Shown here: one piece after another, positions 43,946 to 52,845 of the stretch | How the letters are laid out: every line of letters starts with the position of its first letter | How positions within the stretch are numbered: the first letter of the stretch is position 1 | Assembly: GCF_002087085.1 (NCBI RefSeq) | Contig: NZ_MWQY01000004.1 | Span: 155,512 to 219,511 of the forward strand | DNA from: Marispirochaeta aestuarii | GTDB lineage: Bacteria; Spirochaetota; Spirochaetia; JC444; Marispirochaetaceae | Direction: 5' to 3' | DNA: 64,000 nt | Position numbers and translations under genes: made by a program | The notes under the pieces: model-generated | What the model saw: the letters and a program-made list of their open reading frames with translations, nothing else | The model's database searches: none | Told to the model about the DNA's origin: nothing

Positions 43946-44668
43946 ATGCCTGAAGAATTCAAACCGGGTTGTCAGCGACCAAAGAGCGGACCCGTCGGCG
44001 GAGAATCCGCAAAAGCGGCCTCCGGCGAACAGACAGTACAGGAGGAAAAAAAGCCTATGATCAAAGTCGGACAGAAGGCGCCTGATTTTTCAGCCGCCGC
44101 GTATCACAAAGGCAAGTTCATCGAGGTTAAGCTCTCCGAGTATATCGGAAAGTGGGTCGTCCTGTGTTTTTACCCAGGCGACTTTACCTTTGTTTGAGCA
44201 ACAGAAATTTCGGCGGTCGCCGAAAAGCATGCTGAGTTCGAGAAGCTCGGCGTAACTGTCCTCTCCATGAGTGTGGACAGTATCTATGTTCATAAAATGT
44301 GGAATGATCATGAACTTTCAAAAATGGTAGAAGGCGGCGTACCCTTCCCCATGCTTTCCGATGGAGGCGGGGCTATAGGTACTGCCTATGGAGTCTACGA
44401 TGAAGCTGCCGGAGTAAACACCCGAGGGCGCTTCCTGATCGATCCCGACGGCAATATCCAGGGCTTTGAAGTCCTTACTCCCCCAGTGGGTCGGAACGTT
44501 TCGGAAACCCTGCGGCAGATCCAGGCCTTCCAACTGGTACGGGAAAAGAAAGGGACCGAGGCTACCCCATCGGGATGGAAACCCGGAAAGAAAACCCTTA
44601 AACCCTCTCCCGACCTTGTAGGCAATGTCTGGAAGGAGTGGAAACCCGGCATGGCTTTTGACGAATAG
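43946..44668 (+). CDS. Selenocysteine-containing peroxiredoxin (PrxU-like), Sec84 encoded by UGA
   Basis: Read from ATG 43946 (AGGGAGGAGG upstream) through UGA at 44195-44197, this gives 240 residues. A 45-residue N-terminal extension precedes a typical AhpC/Prx fold. PGDFTFV-U-ATEI stands in place of the usual FTFVCPTEI, so the peroxidatic residue is Sec84. Downstream landmarks continue in frame: [36 protein letters not shown] and [13 protein letters not shown]. No cysteine occurs C-terminal to Sec, so a resolving Cys must come from the extension (PGCQRP), from LCFYP, or from another protein. It should reduce peroxides. The complete Sec machinery lies immediately upstream on the other strand. 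Simple calling gives two broken frames. Confidence 0.95.
44208..44225 (+). promoter_or_regulatory. Bacterial SECIS element in the peroxiredoxin gene
   Basis: A perfect 7-bp stem, TTTCGGC-GGTC-GCCGAAA, begins 10 bases after the UGA. The GGTC tetraloop matches the GGU bases needed by SelB in known bacterial elements. Confidence 0.85.
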
Positions 44669-44697
44669 GTCAAAGGTCAGTTAGAAAACCTGAACAC

Positions 44698-44740
44698 CGC
44701 CGGGGCTGGAAGAATGAATCTTCAGCCCCGGCGTTTTTTT
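44698..44740 (+). terminator. Strong rho-independent terminator after the selenoperoxiredoxin
   Basis: An 11-bp stem, CGCCGGGGCTG at 44698-44708 with CAGCCCCGGCG at 44723-44733, is followed by seven T. It separates the Sec locus from the polyketide cluster. Confidence 0.92.
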
Positions 44741-44757
44741 CGTGTATACTTATCGTT

Positions 44758-45918
44758 ATGCGAACAAAGATCCTGATCGTGGGAGCCGGCCCCGTTGGCC
44801 TTTTGCTTGCCAACCTGCTGGGACAGAAAAAGATCGATACCCTGCTGGTGGAAAAACGGAGCGAAGCTTCCCGGCATTCCAAGGCCATCGGGATTACCCC
44901 CCCTTCCCTTCGCATTCTGGCGCAGCTCGGACTTGAAGAGACCTTTATCTCGGAGGGGGTCAGGATTACAGATGCCCATGTCCATGGAAAAAAGGACAGA
45001 ATCGGGCACCTCTCCTTTTCCGCCCTCCCCGGACCATACCGGTTCATACTTTCCTTTCCCCAGCGGAGGACCGAAGAGATCCTGCGGCGGACGCTTGAAT
45101 CCTTTCCAGGTATCCAGTTCCTGCAGAACCATGAGTGCATCGAATACAGCGATCATGGGGACCACATAAGCGCCAGGGTGCGTACAGAAACGGGCGGGAC
45201 CCTGGATATTGACGCTGACTACCTCTGCGCCTGCGACGGCTTCCGCTCGAGCCTGCGGCAGCTATCCGGCATCGACATGCCCGGGCGTGAATATTCCGAC
45301 ACCTTCCTGATGGGAGACTACCGGGACCGATCCGGCCTGGAGAGAGAGGCACATCTCTTTTTTACCCCTTCAGGATCGGTGGAATCCTTTCCCCTTCCCG
45401 GGGAGTTCCGGCGCTGGGTGGTTCAGACGCCTTTTTATATGGAGGATCCCGACCCTGATTACCTGGAAAATTCTGTATTCCAGCGTTCAGGCTTCGCCCT
45501 TGACCCGGCAGACAGGGAGTGGACGAGCCCGTTCAGAATATACAGCCGGGTCATGCCGGTTTTTTATCGGGGGAGGCTTCTCTTTCTCGGCGACGCAGCC
45601 CATACGATTCCCCCCATCGGCGGCCAGGGAATGAATACAGGCTTCGGGGACGCGGAGCATGCAGCAGGAATACTCGCTTCCATGCTGGAAGGTGGATACA
45701 GCGCCGGACTTCTTCGCAGCTACTCCCGCCGTCGCCGGAAGGCCGCCGTAACAGCCGCAGGACGGGCGGTACTCTCCATGAAAACAGGGACCATACAGGG
45801 CAGTATCGCCTCAGCCCTGCGGAACGGGATACTTACACTGCTCCTTGCAAGCCCTTTTAAACACAGCCTCTCGAAACATTACGCCATGCTGGCGCTAAAG
45901 GGTATCAGTTCTTTCTGA
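44758..45918 (+). CDS. FAD-dependent aromatic monooxygenase (class A hydroxylase)
   Basis: The 386-residue flavoprotein has GAGPVGLLLANLL near the N-terminus, the DG motif (CACDGFRSSLRQ) and the GD motif (RLLFLGDAAHTIPPIGGQGMNTG). These define the para-hydroxybenzoate hydroxylase-like class, which inserts one oxygen into phenols using NAD(P)H. It begins the polyketide cluster and may hydroxylate an alkylresorcinol to a hydroquinone, as SrsC-type enzymes do in Streptomyces phenolic-lipid pathways. The end overlaps the convergent methyltransferase gene by 14 bases. Confidence 0.87.
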   Translation: MRTKILIVGAGPVGLLLANLLGQKKIDTLLVEKRSEASRHSKAIGITPPSLRILAQLGLEETFISEGVRITDAHVHGKKDRIGHLSFSALPGPYRFILSFPQRRTEEILRRTLESFPGIQFLQNHECIEYSDHGDHISARVRTETGGTLDIDADYLCACDGFRSSLRQLSGIDMPGREYSDTFLMGDYRDRSGLEREAHLFFTPSGSVESFPLPGEFRRWVVQTPFYMEDPDPDYLENSVFQRSGFALDPADREWTSPFRIYSRVMPVFYRGRLLFLGDAAHTIPPIGGQGMNTGFGDAEHAAGILASMLEGGYSAGLLRSYSRRRRKAAVTAAGRAVLSMKTGTIQGSIASALRNGILTLLLASPFKHSLSKHYAMLALKGISSF

Positions 45919-46666
45919 TCACCGTGATTCTCAGCATTCCGAACATTCGCGGCAGGTAATGGACCGGAGAAAAACCGAAACCCTCAAGGAGGCGTAAAAA
46001 CTCAGCCTGATCCGGAAAACTCTTAAGGCTCTCTGCGATATACCCGTAGACCTCGGGATTCCCATGATATACCCGGCCCCAGAGACGCCCCCAGAATGAC
46101 AGAAGACCAAGCTGCAGCCTCCCCGTATGTTTCCGGCTCGATCTGGAGAAATCGAGAAACGCGGCGTATCCCCCGGGCTTCAACATGCGGTGTACCTCCG
46201 CCAGGCTGCGCCCCAGGTCGGGGGAGTTCCGCAGGGCGTAACCTCCGCTGACAATATCGAATTCCCCGTCGTTGAAGGGAAGTTCGTTCATGTCTCCCGG
46301 GAAAAAATGGATCCTTTCCTGTATATTCCCGGGCATACGTGCAAGGTTCGAAGCCGCCCGGTCCAGCATATCGGTATTCAGGTCGATCCCCTCTATTCGG
46401 GCGGAAGGATACCGCAGGGCGAGCAGAAAACTGAGATCCCCCGGTCCGCAGGCAAGGTCCAGAATGCGTGGCTCAGGGATCTCCGGAAGCAGCGAAATCA
46501 GCTTCCGCTTCCAGGCCGCATCCCGTCCGAAGGAGAGCACCCGCGTAATACCGGAATAAACCTGTGCAACGGGAGTAAAGAGCATGCGGTTATACTCCTT
46601 CTTGCTTTCGGGCAGGGTGAGATCAAAATCCTTCAGACGCTGCCGGAATCGCCGTTTCTCGTTCAT
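45905..46666 (-). CDS. UbiE/MenG-like class I SAM methyltransferase
   Basis: The 253-residue enzyme has the SAM site ILDLACGPGDLSFLLAL, an acidic EGIDLNTDML, and MNELPFNDGEFDIVSGGYALRNSPDLGRSLAEVHRMLKPGG. This last segment is the UbiE-type region used in quinone C-methylation. Between an FAD hydroxylase and a type III polyketide synthase, it more likely methylates a cluster product than housekeeping menaquinone, though a menaquinone role cannot be excluded. It is divergent from the PKS gene and could share its control region (46667-46728). Confidence 0.87.
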   Translation of the reverse strand: MNEKRRFRQRLKDFDLTLPESKKEYNRMLFTPVAQVYSGITRVLSFGRDAAWKRKLISLLPEIPEPRILDLACGPGDLSFLLALRYPSARIEGIDLNTDMLDRAASNLARMPGNIQERIHFFPGDMNELPFNDGEFDIVSGGYALRNSPDLGRSLAEVHRMLKPGGYAAFLDFSRSSRKHTGRLQLGLLSFWGRLWGRVYHGNPEVYGYIAESLKSFPDQAEFLRLLEGFGFSPVHYLPRMFGMLRITVIRKN

Positions 46667-46728
46667 AGGCTGTTCTTTATTCTCCTGTTTTTATTTCCCT
46701 TGCCTGGTGAAGATAGTACTTTTATCCC

Positions 46729-47856
46729 ATGCAGGAGTCAAACAATAAGCAGGGCGCGTATCTTCTGGGAATCGGTACCGCCGTTCCGGACTATTCCTAT
46801 TCCCAGGATTTTGCCCTGGAGTTCAATCTGGGAATCGAGGGAACCACGGAACGGCAGAAAAAGTTCATGCGCCGCATCTATGCCGGAAGCGCCATCGAAA
46901 AACGTCATTCCGTCATCGCCGATTACGGCCGCGATCCGGCGGATTACAGCTTTTTTCCGCCCACACAAAGCCTGAAACCTGAACCCACCACGCAAGAGAG
47001 AAACGACCTCTTTATCCGGGAAGCCAACCGGCTTTCTGCGCTGGCTGTTGAGGACCTCTTTGCACGGCTCGGGAAAAAAGACACCCACGACATTACCCAC
47101 CTTATAACCATAAGCTGCACCGGCTTTTCCGCCCCGGGCTTCGATTTCCACCTGGCCCGGGAACTTGAGCTGCCTGCGGCAACCAGACGTTACCATATCG
47201 GGTTTATGGGCTGCTACGCTGCCCTGACCGGGATGTCCCTGGCCCATTCAATCTGTAAAGCCGAGCCGGGGGCCCGCGTTCTGATGGTAAACGTGGAGCT
47301 CTGTTCCGTACACTTTCAGCAGCGGGACGATCTGGATACCATGGTTGCCAATGCCATATTTGCCGACGGGGCCTCCGCGGCGCTGATTGTCACGGACCCG
47401 CCGGAAGCGGACACAGCTGTACTGGCCTTCGACTCCTTCAACTCCCAGATCCTTCCCGACAGCGAGGAAGATATGGCATGGCGGGTGGGAAATACAGGGT
47501 TCACAATGAAGCTCTCCGCCTATGTGCCCAGGATAATCAACGAGAACCTGGACGATATCCTGAAAGGGATCCTCAAAAAAAGCGGGCGCCGCCACGGGGA
47601 TATCGACATATGGGCGGTGCACCCCGGCGGAAAGGCCATACTCGAAAAAATAGAGGAGGCCCTGCAGCTCGACCCCGAGGAACTCAGCGTTTCCTACGAG
47701 GTCCTCCGGGACTACGGCAACATGAGTTCGGTAACCATCATGTTTGTCCTGCAGCGAATCCTTGCCGACAGCCGGGAAGGAAATGTTCTGGCCATTGCCT
47801 TCGGTCCCGGCCTCACCGTGGAAACCGGTTTCATGCGCAAGATTTCCCGGCCATAG
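46729..47856 (+). CDS. Type III polyketide synthase (chalcone/alkylresorcinol synthase-like)
   Basis: The 375-residue protein has the catalytic triad of the family: C162 in GFMGCYAALTG, H298 in WAVHPGGKAILE and N331 in RDYGNMSSVTIM. ISCTGFSAPGFDFHLARELEL matches the conserved CTG region. Such enzymes extend an acyl-CoA with malonyl-CoA and cyclise it to pyrone, resorcinol or resorcylic acid. With neighbouring methyltransferases and a flavin hydroxylase, a lipid-derived phenol or quinone is the likely product. The next gene starts 3 bases after its stop. Confidence 0.93.
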   Translation: MQESNNKQGAYLLGIGTAVPDYSYSQDFALEFNLGIEGTTERQKKFMRRIYAGSAIEKRHSVIADYGRDPADYSFFPPTQSLKPEPTTQERNDLFIREANRLSALAVEDLFARLGKKDTHDITHLITISCTGFSAPGFDFHLARELELPAATRRYHIGFMGCYAALTGMSLAHSICKAEPGARVLMVNVELCSVHFQQRDDLDTMVANAIFADGASAALIVTDPPEADTAVLAFDSFNSQILPDSEEDMAWRVGNTGFTMKLSAYVPRIINENLDDILKGILKKSGRRHGDIDIWAVHPGGKAILEKIEEALQLDPEELSVSYEVLRDYGNMSSVTIMFVLQRILADSREGNVLAIAFGPGLTVETGFMRKISRP

Positions 47857-47859
47857 CCT

Positions 47860-48588
47860 ATGCCGCTTTTGACCTTTCCCCGTCGGGAAACAAAACCGGA
47901 GCTGATGGACGATCCGGAATGCAGTAAGAAATTGCTTATCAGGACCGTCCGCCAGTTCCGGCTGATAAATCTGCTCTTCTCCGCTTCCCGCCGCCTCATA
48001 AAACGTAAGCTCGTCTCCCGGATGGAGCCGGGGCGTATGAAGCCCTACACCTTCCTCGACATCGGAGCCGGCGGCTGCGACACCGCCCTCTGGCTTGCGG
48101 ATTACAGTAAAAAAAAGGGCATCCCGATCCGGATAAGCTGCCTGGATAATGATCCCCGGATTGCCGGGTACGCCCGCAGCGTTATAAAGAAACGGGAGAA
48201 TATTGAGCTGTTCCAGGCTTCGGTTTTCGATATTTCCCGGATGCCCCGTTTTGATTTTATCTTCTCCAACCATTTTCTTCACCACTTTTCCGATTCACAG
48301 ATCCCGCAGATACTCGACCTGGTGGAGGAGAAAACCGAAATCGCATTCCTTATGAACGACCTGTGTCGTTCCCGTCTTTCGTACCTGGGCTACGAAATCT
48401 TTGCCCTCCTTTTTCTGTACAAAAGCTTTGCCCGCTACGACGGCAAATTGTCCATCCGACGGGGATTTACCCCCGAAGATCTGCATCGTCTGATCACTGA
48501 AACCAGAAATCCTGAATTCTTCTCTACAGGAAAGACCTTTCCCGGTCGCATATATATACACGGCTTCAGCCGGGGCAGATCCCGGTAA
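47860..48588 (+). CDS. Class I SAM methyltransferase of the PKS cluster
   Basis: The 242-residue enzyme has TFLDIGAGGCDTALWLADY (SAM motif I) and ISCLDNDPRIAGYARS. FDFIFSNHFLHHFSDSQIPQIL follows, then VEEKTEIAFLMNDLCRS. It is tightly coupled to the PKS gene (3-base gap). Genes of this type accompany type III PKSs in several bacteria and probably O- or C-methylate the ring. Substrate is inferred from position only. Confidence 0.85.
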   Translation: MPLLTFPRRETKPELMDDPECSKKLLIRTVRQFRLINLLFSASRRLIKRKLVSRMEPGRMKPYTFLDIGAGGCDTALWLADYSKKKGIPIRISCLDNDPRIAGYARSVIKKRENIELFQASVFDISRMPRFDFIFSNHFLHHFSDSQIPQILDLVEEKTEIAFLMNDLCRSRLSYLGYEIFALLFLYKSFARYDGKLSIRRGFTPEDLHRLITETRNPEFFSTGKTFPGRIYIHGFSRGRSR

Positions 48589-48616
48589 AGCAGAGCAGTC
48601 CGGCTCACTCCAGGAG

Positions 48617-49765
48617 ATGCATGAAATGGGAAAACGCATAGCGATTATCGGCGGCGGATTTGCGGGGACCGAAGCAGCCCGCAAACTTTCAGGTCGGGGA
48701 CAGGAGGTCCATCTCTTCGACCCGAGACCCGCCTTCGAGTTTCTCCCCCTTCTGCCGGATTTACTGGGCGGCCGTTACTCCCTTGAGTCGATGACCGGCG
48801 CGTACTCCTTTCTGGCGGAGAAATACGGCTTCACCTTTCATCAGGTCCGGGTCAGTTCCGTGGATCCCCGGCAATGCCGTTTTTATGCCGAGGGGGAGCA
48901 ATTCGAGTTTGACTACCTTCTTATCTGCCCGGGGGGTACCACAGATTTCCACGGCGACAAAACAGCCGCCGAAAAAAGCTATACCGTACGCAGCACCGCC
49001 GGCATAGAGGACCTGCTTGCAGCATACCACTCGGAGAACCCGGACAGCGTGGTTCTGGTGGGCGGCGGTTACACCGGGCTCGAAACGGCATCCCAGCTGC
49101 GGCGCAGGGCCCGTAAGACAGACAGAGAACCTGAGATCCTTGTCATCGAAAAGGGAGAGACCATCCTTGCCGGAGTCGCCCCCGGAGCACGCAGCTATCT
49201 TGAGCACCAGCTGCAAAAACTCGGTATCTCGATTCTGACCTCCACAACCCTTAACGGATTCAGCGAAGACGGGGTCAGACTTTCCAATGGCCGGACCCTG
49301 GACAGAGCCCTTGTTATCTGGAATGCGGGCGTGAGTTTTCCCGGGGAGTTATGGACACAAGAGGTCGACCTTGACCCTGCCGGAAGGGTGCGGGTGGACC
49401 AGTACGGACGAATCGGGGAGCGCTCCTGGGCGGCAGGGGACATTGCCCATTTCGGCGAAGGGGATGCCGGCCTTCCCATGGCAAGCTACCTGGCGATTCA
49501 GCAGGGAAGTTCCGCCGCCGGAAACATCCTGCGCCACATTGAGGGAAAACCATTGCGCCCGTACCGGCCCCGTTACTACGGCTACCTTATCCCTCTGGCC
49601 AGCGGATACGGAATCGGCAGGATAGCCGGAGTCAATCTGAAAGGTCGGCTGCCCGTGCTGCTCCACCATGCGGCGGGAATCCTGAGAACCTTTGCCCCGG
49701 GGAAGCGAATACGGTTACTGAAGGAACTCCTGCGGGAAGGAATCGGGATGGGAGAAAATGATTGA
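48617..49765 (+). CDS. NDH-2-like NAD(P)H/FAD oxidoreductase
   Basis: The 382-residue flavoprotein has an FAD-binding start (KRIAIIGGGFAGTEAARKL), a second dinucleotide site (VVLVGGGYTGLETASQLRR) and the FAD-closing WAAGDIAHFGEGDAGLPMASYLAIQQGSSAAGNI. It resembles type II NADH:quinone dehydrogenases. As the last gene of the PKS cluster it may reduce the cluster's quinone product. The C-terminal 33 residues are matched almost exactly by a broken copy at 55745-55846, beyond the AT-rich TRAP block. Confidence 0.87.
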   Translation: MHEMGKRIAIIGGGFAGTEAARKLSGRGQEVHLFDPRPAFEFLPLLPDLLGGRYSLESMTGAYSFLAEKYGFTFHQVRVSSVDPRQCRFYAEGEQFEFDYLLICPGGTTDFHGDKTAAEKSYTVRSTAGIEDLLAAYHSENPDSVVLVGGGYTGLETASQLRRRARKTDREPEILVIEKGETILAGVAPGARSYLEHQLQKLGISILTSTTLNGFSEDGVRLSNGRTLDRALVIWNAGVSFPGELWTQEVDLDPAGRVRVDQYGRIGERSWAAGDIAHFGEGDAGLPMASYLAIQQGSSAAGNILRHIEGKPLRPYRPRYYGYLIPLASGYGIGRIAGVNLKGRLPVLLHHAAGILRTFAPGKRIRLLKELLREGIGMGEND

Positions 49766-49778
49766 TTAGTCCGATTAT

Positions 49779-50876
49779 TTATTGAGGGTCTTTATATGCG
49801 TTCAGAATCTCACGGTTAAAATCAACTCCGGTACCAGGAACATCAGGAGCGACGGCTTCTCCGTTCTCGTTTAATTCTACCGGACATGTTGTATACTTAT
49901 CTATGGGGAAACTATGGACTTCCATGTACCCTCCATTCACAGTACCGGCAAGCAGACTTACATGCAGTTCCTGCATACCATGGGAACAAACCGGTAAATT
50001 AGATGCTTCAGCGAGACAGGCGATTTTTAACCACCCTGTTATTCCTCCGATATTCGATGCATCCGGTTGTGGAAAGTCAATTCGACCTATACTGAATGCA
50101 TCCTTAAATTCATATATTGTATGCAGGTTCTCACCCATGGCTACCGGGATACCGCCCTCTTTTCGTATAAGATTATATGCACTGAAGTCTTCCGGTATTG
50201 TAGGCTCCTCCAGCCAGAAAATGTCCAGATCTTTCATGGCGCGTGCCGCCCTGACAGCTTCTGCAGCACTCCATCTCATATTTGCATCGATCATGAGTTT
50301 TTTTTCACTGCCTATCAGCTCGCGGACTGCAGCAGCACGTTCAACATCCTCTGCCAATCTGTTCTGGCCGACTTTTATTTTGATCCCATGAAAACCATGT
50401 TGAAGATAATTGCGGGTATTACTGAGAAGCCTTTCGATGGGATAGTGTAAGTCTATTCCTCCAGCATACGCTCTGACAGTACGGCCTCTTCCTCCAGCCA
50501 TTTTCCACAAAGGGAGCCCGGCTTTTTTCCCCCTGATGTCCCAGAGTCCGATATCGATGGCAGAAATTGCAAAGCCCGCAATACCTCCCCGACCAACGTA
50601 ATGAATCCTCCAGTTCATTTTATTCCATAAATATTCTATGCAGTCAGGATCTTTCTGCAGTAAAAAAGGTTTCAGATCATGCTCAATTACCTGGACAATA
50701 GCTTTACCGCCGTATCCACCTGTATACGTATAACCACATCCTGATAATCCATCAGAACAGATAATGTCTACAACTACCAGCTCAAAGTGGGTATGGTCTC
50801 CATGCATCGCATCGACCAGGACCTCTTCAAGGGGAACTCTGTAGTATGATGTGCATATTTCATCGATTTTATTCAT
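49779..50876 (-). CDS. Enolase-superfamily acid-sugar dehydratase/racemase (mandelate racemase subgroup)
   Basis: The 365-residue enzyme has the KxK catalytic pair (GIKIKVGQNR), metal ligands in LMIDANMRW, WLEEPTIPED and AMGENLHT, and the general-base His in VCSHGMQELH. It belongs to the mandelate racemase/muconate lactonizing family and probably dehydrates or epimerises an acid sugar. It is divergent from a GntR gene and near a TRAP transporter, which would import its substrate. Codon use is AT-richer than in the adjacent PKS cluster. Confidence 0.9.
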   Translation of the reverse strand: MNKIDEICTSYYRVPLEEVLVDAMHGDHTHFELVVVDIICSDGLSGCGYTYTGGYGGKAIVQVIEHDLKPFLLQKDPDCIEYLWNKMNWRIHYVGRGGIAGFAISAIDIGLWDIRGKKAGLPLWKMAGGRGRTVRAYAGGIDLHYPIERLLSNTRNYLQHGFHGIKIKVGQNRLAEDVERAAAVRELIGSEKKLMIDANMRWSAAEAVRAARAMKDLDIFWLEEPTIPEDFSAYNLIRKEGGIPVAMGENLHTIYEFKDAFSIGRIDFPQPDASNIGGITGWLKIACLAEASNLPVCSHGMQELHVSLLAGTVNGGYMEVHSFPIDKYTTCPVELNENGEAVAPDVPGTGVDFNREILNAYKDPQ

Positions 50877-50940
50877 ATACTTATGTTATACGGAATTTTT
50901 ATATTGTCAAATGTTTTTAGTTAACATATAGTAGTCATAT

Positions 50941-51549
50941 ATGGGCAAGATTGTTTTTCGAACAATTGCAGAGCAGATCTTTGCAAAATTGCGAGTTGAA
51001 ATTGTAAACGAAACGCTGACTCCAGGAGCAGAACTCAAGGAAGAATCAATTTCGGAGAGATTTGGAGTAAGCCGGGGTCCCGTACGTGAAGCTCTTAAAG
51101 AACTTTCAAGATATGGCCTGATATCCCCACGCGGAAAAGCTGGCTACAAAGTGGCTGAACCACTTAGGCCGGAAGTTCGAAAACTCATAATTGAAATTCG
51201 CCTGATGATAGAGAAATTCGTAATACAATCACTTCTCGACGATTTTACAGAAGAAGATATTGCAGAACTGGAAACCATTCTTGATGGTCAGAAGAAAGCA
51301 AGCATTGAAAATGATACTGCCGGAGTATGGGAAGCCGATGTCCGATTTCACGAATACATGTTGAAAAAATATAATGACACCCATGTGGATGAAATGTGGC
51401 GATCCGGAGCGTATCGTGTAATGATGATGAAAGAGTATCAACATGAGACACTCTTCGAAAGCTACGAAGCACACGTCCGTATACTTGATGCCATCAGAAA
51501 GAAGGATCCGCGTAAATTGTTTATTGAACTGGAAAATAATATCCAGTGA
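50941..51549 (+). CDS. GntR-family regulator, FadR/FCD subfamily
   Basis: The 202-residue protein has a winged helix-turn-helix (ESISERFGVSRGPVREALKELSRYGLISPRGKAGYKV) and a helical FCD domain (EADVRFHEYMLKKYND). It is divergent from the dehydratase gene across 64 bases that contain TTGACA-type sequence resembling the operators of both TRAP operons. It probably controls this catabolic block in response to the imported acid or its product. Confidence 0.9.
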   Translation: MGKIVFRTIAEQIFAKLRVEIVNETLTPGAELKEESISERFGVSRGPVREALKELSRYGLISPRGKAGYKVAEPLRPEVRKLIIEIRLMIEKFVIQSLLDDFTEEDIAELETILDGQKKASIENDTAGVWEADVRFHEYMLKKYNDTHVDEMWRSGAYRVMMMKEYQHETLFESYEAHVRILDAIRKKDPRKLFIELENNIQ

Positions 51550-51573
51550 TCTGAATATCAAACAGGGATATAT

Positions 51574-52707
51574 ATGTTAAGCAGAGAGGGCTGCCTTCAA
51601 CGTCAAAATGACCTGATAAGATTTCTGCCCGAAAAATGTGATCTGATACTAATAACAGACCCCCCGTATTTGCTGTATTTCAATAATTTGTGGATAGAAC
51701 AGAACAGCACAAATCAGAACAGTCTCAACCTGTTTGTCTTTAACGAAAATGAACGCATAGTTTTTACTGATGATTCACTATTCGAATCGGCGTCGACCTC
51801 ATACGCGGAAACTATTATCAGCTCACGCTGGTATGGAAAAAAATATCCGGTATTTAATAGAAAGGAGGTCGTGGTTAGGGAATTTTCATTATGGTTGGAT
51901 AAATTCAGACCAAAAAAGATCGCAGCTGAGTTGGTTTCATTACCAGGAATCATACAAAAGGCAGTGGAAGACAGAGGTATACTGCTAACTGATATCTCCC
52001 GTGAATTGAACCAGATGAGAGTTCGGAAATATCCTGATGAAATAGCTGAAATCCGCAGGATAGCAGGAAATGCTTCCAGAACAATGGATATTGTCGCTGA
52101 TTCAGCAAAGGCCGGAATGTCTGAATGGGAAATTTTCGGATCGCTTTATAAAGAATTTATTTCAATACACAAGGAACAAACGTCACCAGTAGGCGATCTG
52201 GTTTCAGATTACAGGGTATCCGGATTTCCTCGGCAAAGAGCAGTGCAAACCGGGGATCTGCTGATAATCGATTTCTCGCCCTATGTGAATGGATACAGGG
52301 CTGATATTGCAAGAACGATATGCGTGAACTCTCTCCCGACAAATTCTCAACAGGAATATTCAGATATTTTACAGGAAAGCTTAAGACACACGGAAAAGCT
52401 TCTATGCCCGGATATTCCAGGGAAAGTTATCTACGACAGTTTTTTATTGTTTTTCAGAAAAAATAAAATTGATAAATATTACATAAGCCATGCAGGTCAC
52501 GGAATCGGACTCAAACATCCTGAACGACCCTTTTTTGTTCTGAATTGCGACGAAACAGTTCCGCAGGGAGCCGTTATTACTCTGGAACCCGGACTCTATA
52601 ACAACGATATTGGATACATGAGGATTGAGGATAATTACCTTATTACAGAAACAGGATTTGAAAAACTTTCTTTCCATCGAAAAACATTAAAACAAACAAG
52701 CTATTAG
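51574..52707 (+). CDS. M24-family metallopeptidase (Xaa-Pro aminopeptidase-like)
   Basis: The 377-residue protein has a creatinase-like N-terminal domain and a C-terminal pita-bread fold. Metal ligands appear in DLLIIDFSPYVNGYRADIARTI (Asp, Asp), SHAGHGIGLKHPERP (His), ITLEPGLYN (Glu) and MRIEDNYLIT (Glu). All five are present, so it should be active on peptides, amidino acids or a C-N bond of a small metabolite. In a TRAP/dehydratase locus the latter is possible. It follows the GntR gene by 24 bases. Confidence 0.87.
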   Translation: MLSREGCLQRQNDLIRFLPEKCDLILITDPPYLLYFNNLWIEQNSTNQNSLNLFVFNENERIVFTDDSLFESASTSYAETIISSRWYGKKYPVFNRKEVVVREFSLWLDKFRPKKIAAELVSLPGIIQKAVEDRGILLTDISRELNQMRVRKYPDEIAEIRRIAGNASRTMDIVADSAKAGMSEWEIFGSLYKEFISIHKEQTSPVGDLVSDYRVSGFPRQRAVQTGDLLIIDFSPYVNGYRADIARTICVNSLPTNSQQEYSDILQESLRHTEKLLCPDIPGKVIYDSFLLFFRKNKIDKYYISHAGHGIGLKHPERPFFVLNCDETVPQGAVITLEPGLYNNDIGYMRIEDNYLITETGFEKLSFHRKTLKQTSY

Positions 52708-52753
52708 CATTCACCGCTTTCGAAATCTCTACCAGAAAGTGAACAGACCGTTG

Positions 52754-52770
52754 GTGAGAATCGTTCTCAC
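52754..52770 (+). terminator. Hairpin after the M24 peptidase gene
   Basis: GTGAGAA-TCG-TTCTCAC is a perfect 7-bp stem. The T-run (52780-52786) begins ten bases later, so it is a weak terminator at best or a regulatory dyad ahead of the TRAP promoter. Confidence 0.45.
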
Positions 52771-52787
52771 AACAAAACGTTTTTTTG

Positions 52788-52816
52788 TTGACATTTTACA
52801 TTTACGGGTTTAGAGT
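52788..52816 (+). promoter_or_regulatory. Promoter of the second TRAP operon
   Basis: TTGACA (52788-52793), 17 bases, TAGAGT (52811-52816), ahead of TGGAGGTG and the binding-protein start. The -35 lies in TTTGTTGACATTT, resembling the palindromic operator of the first TRAP operon. Confidence 0.55.
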
Positions 52817-52845
52817 AAAATTAACACAATAAATGGAGGTGTGAA

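Noticed and set aside
47248..48285. 345-codon open frame on the minus strand
   Set aside because: Antisense to the polyketide synthase and methyltransferase genes, with no family resemblance.
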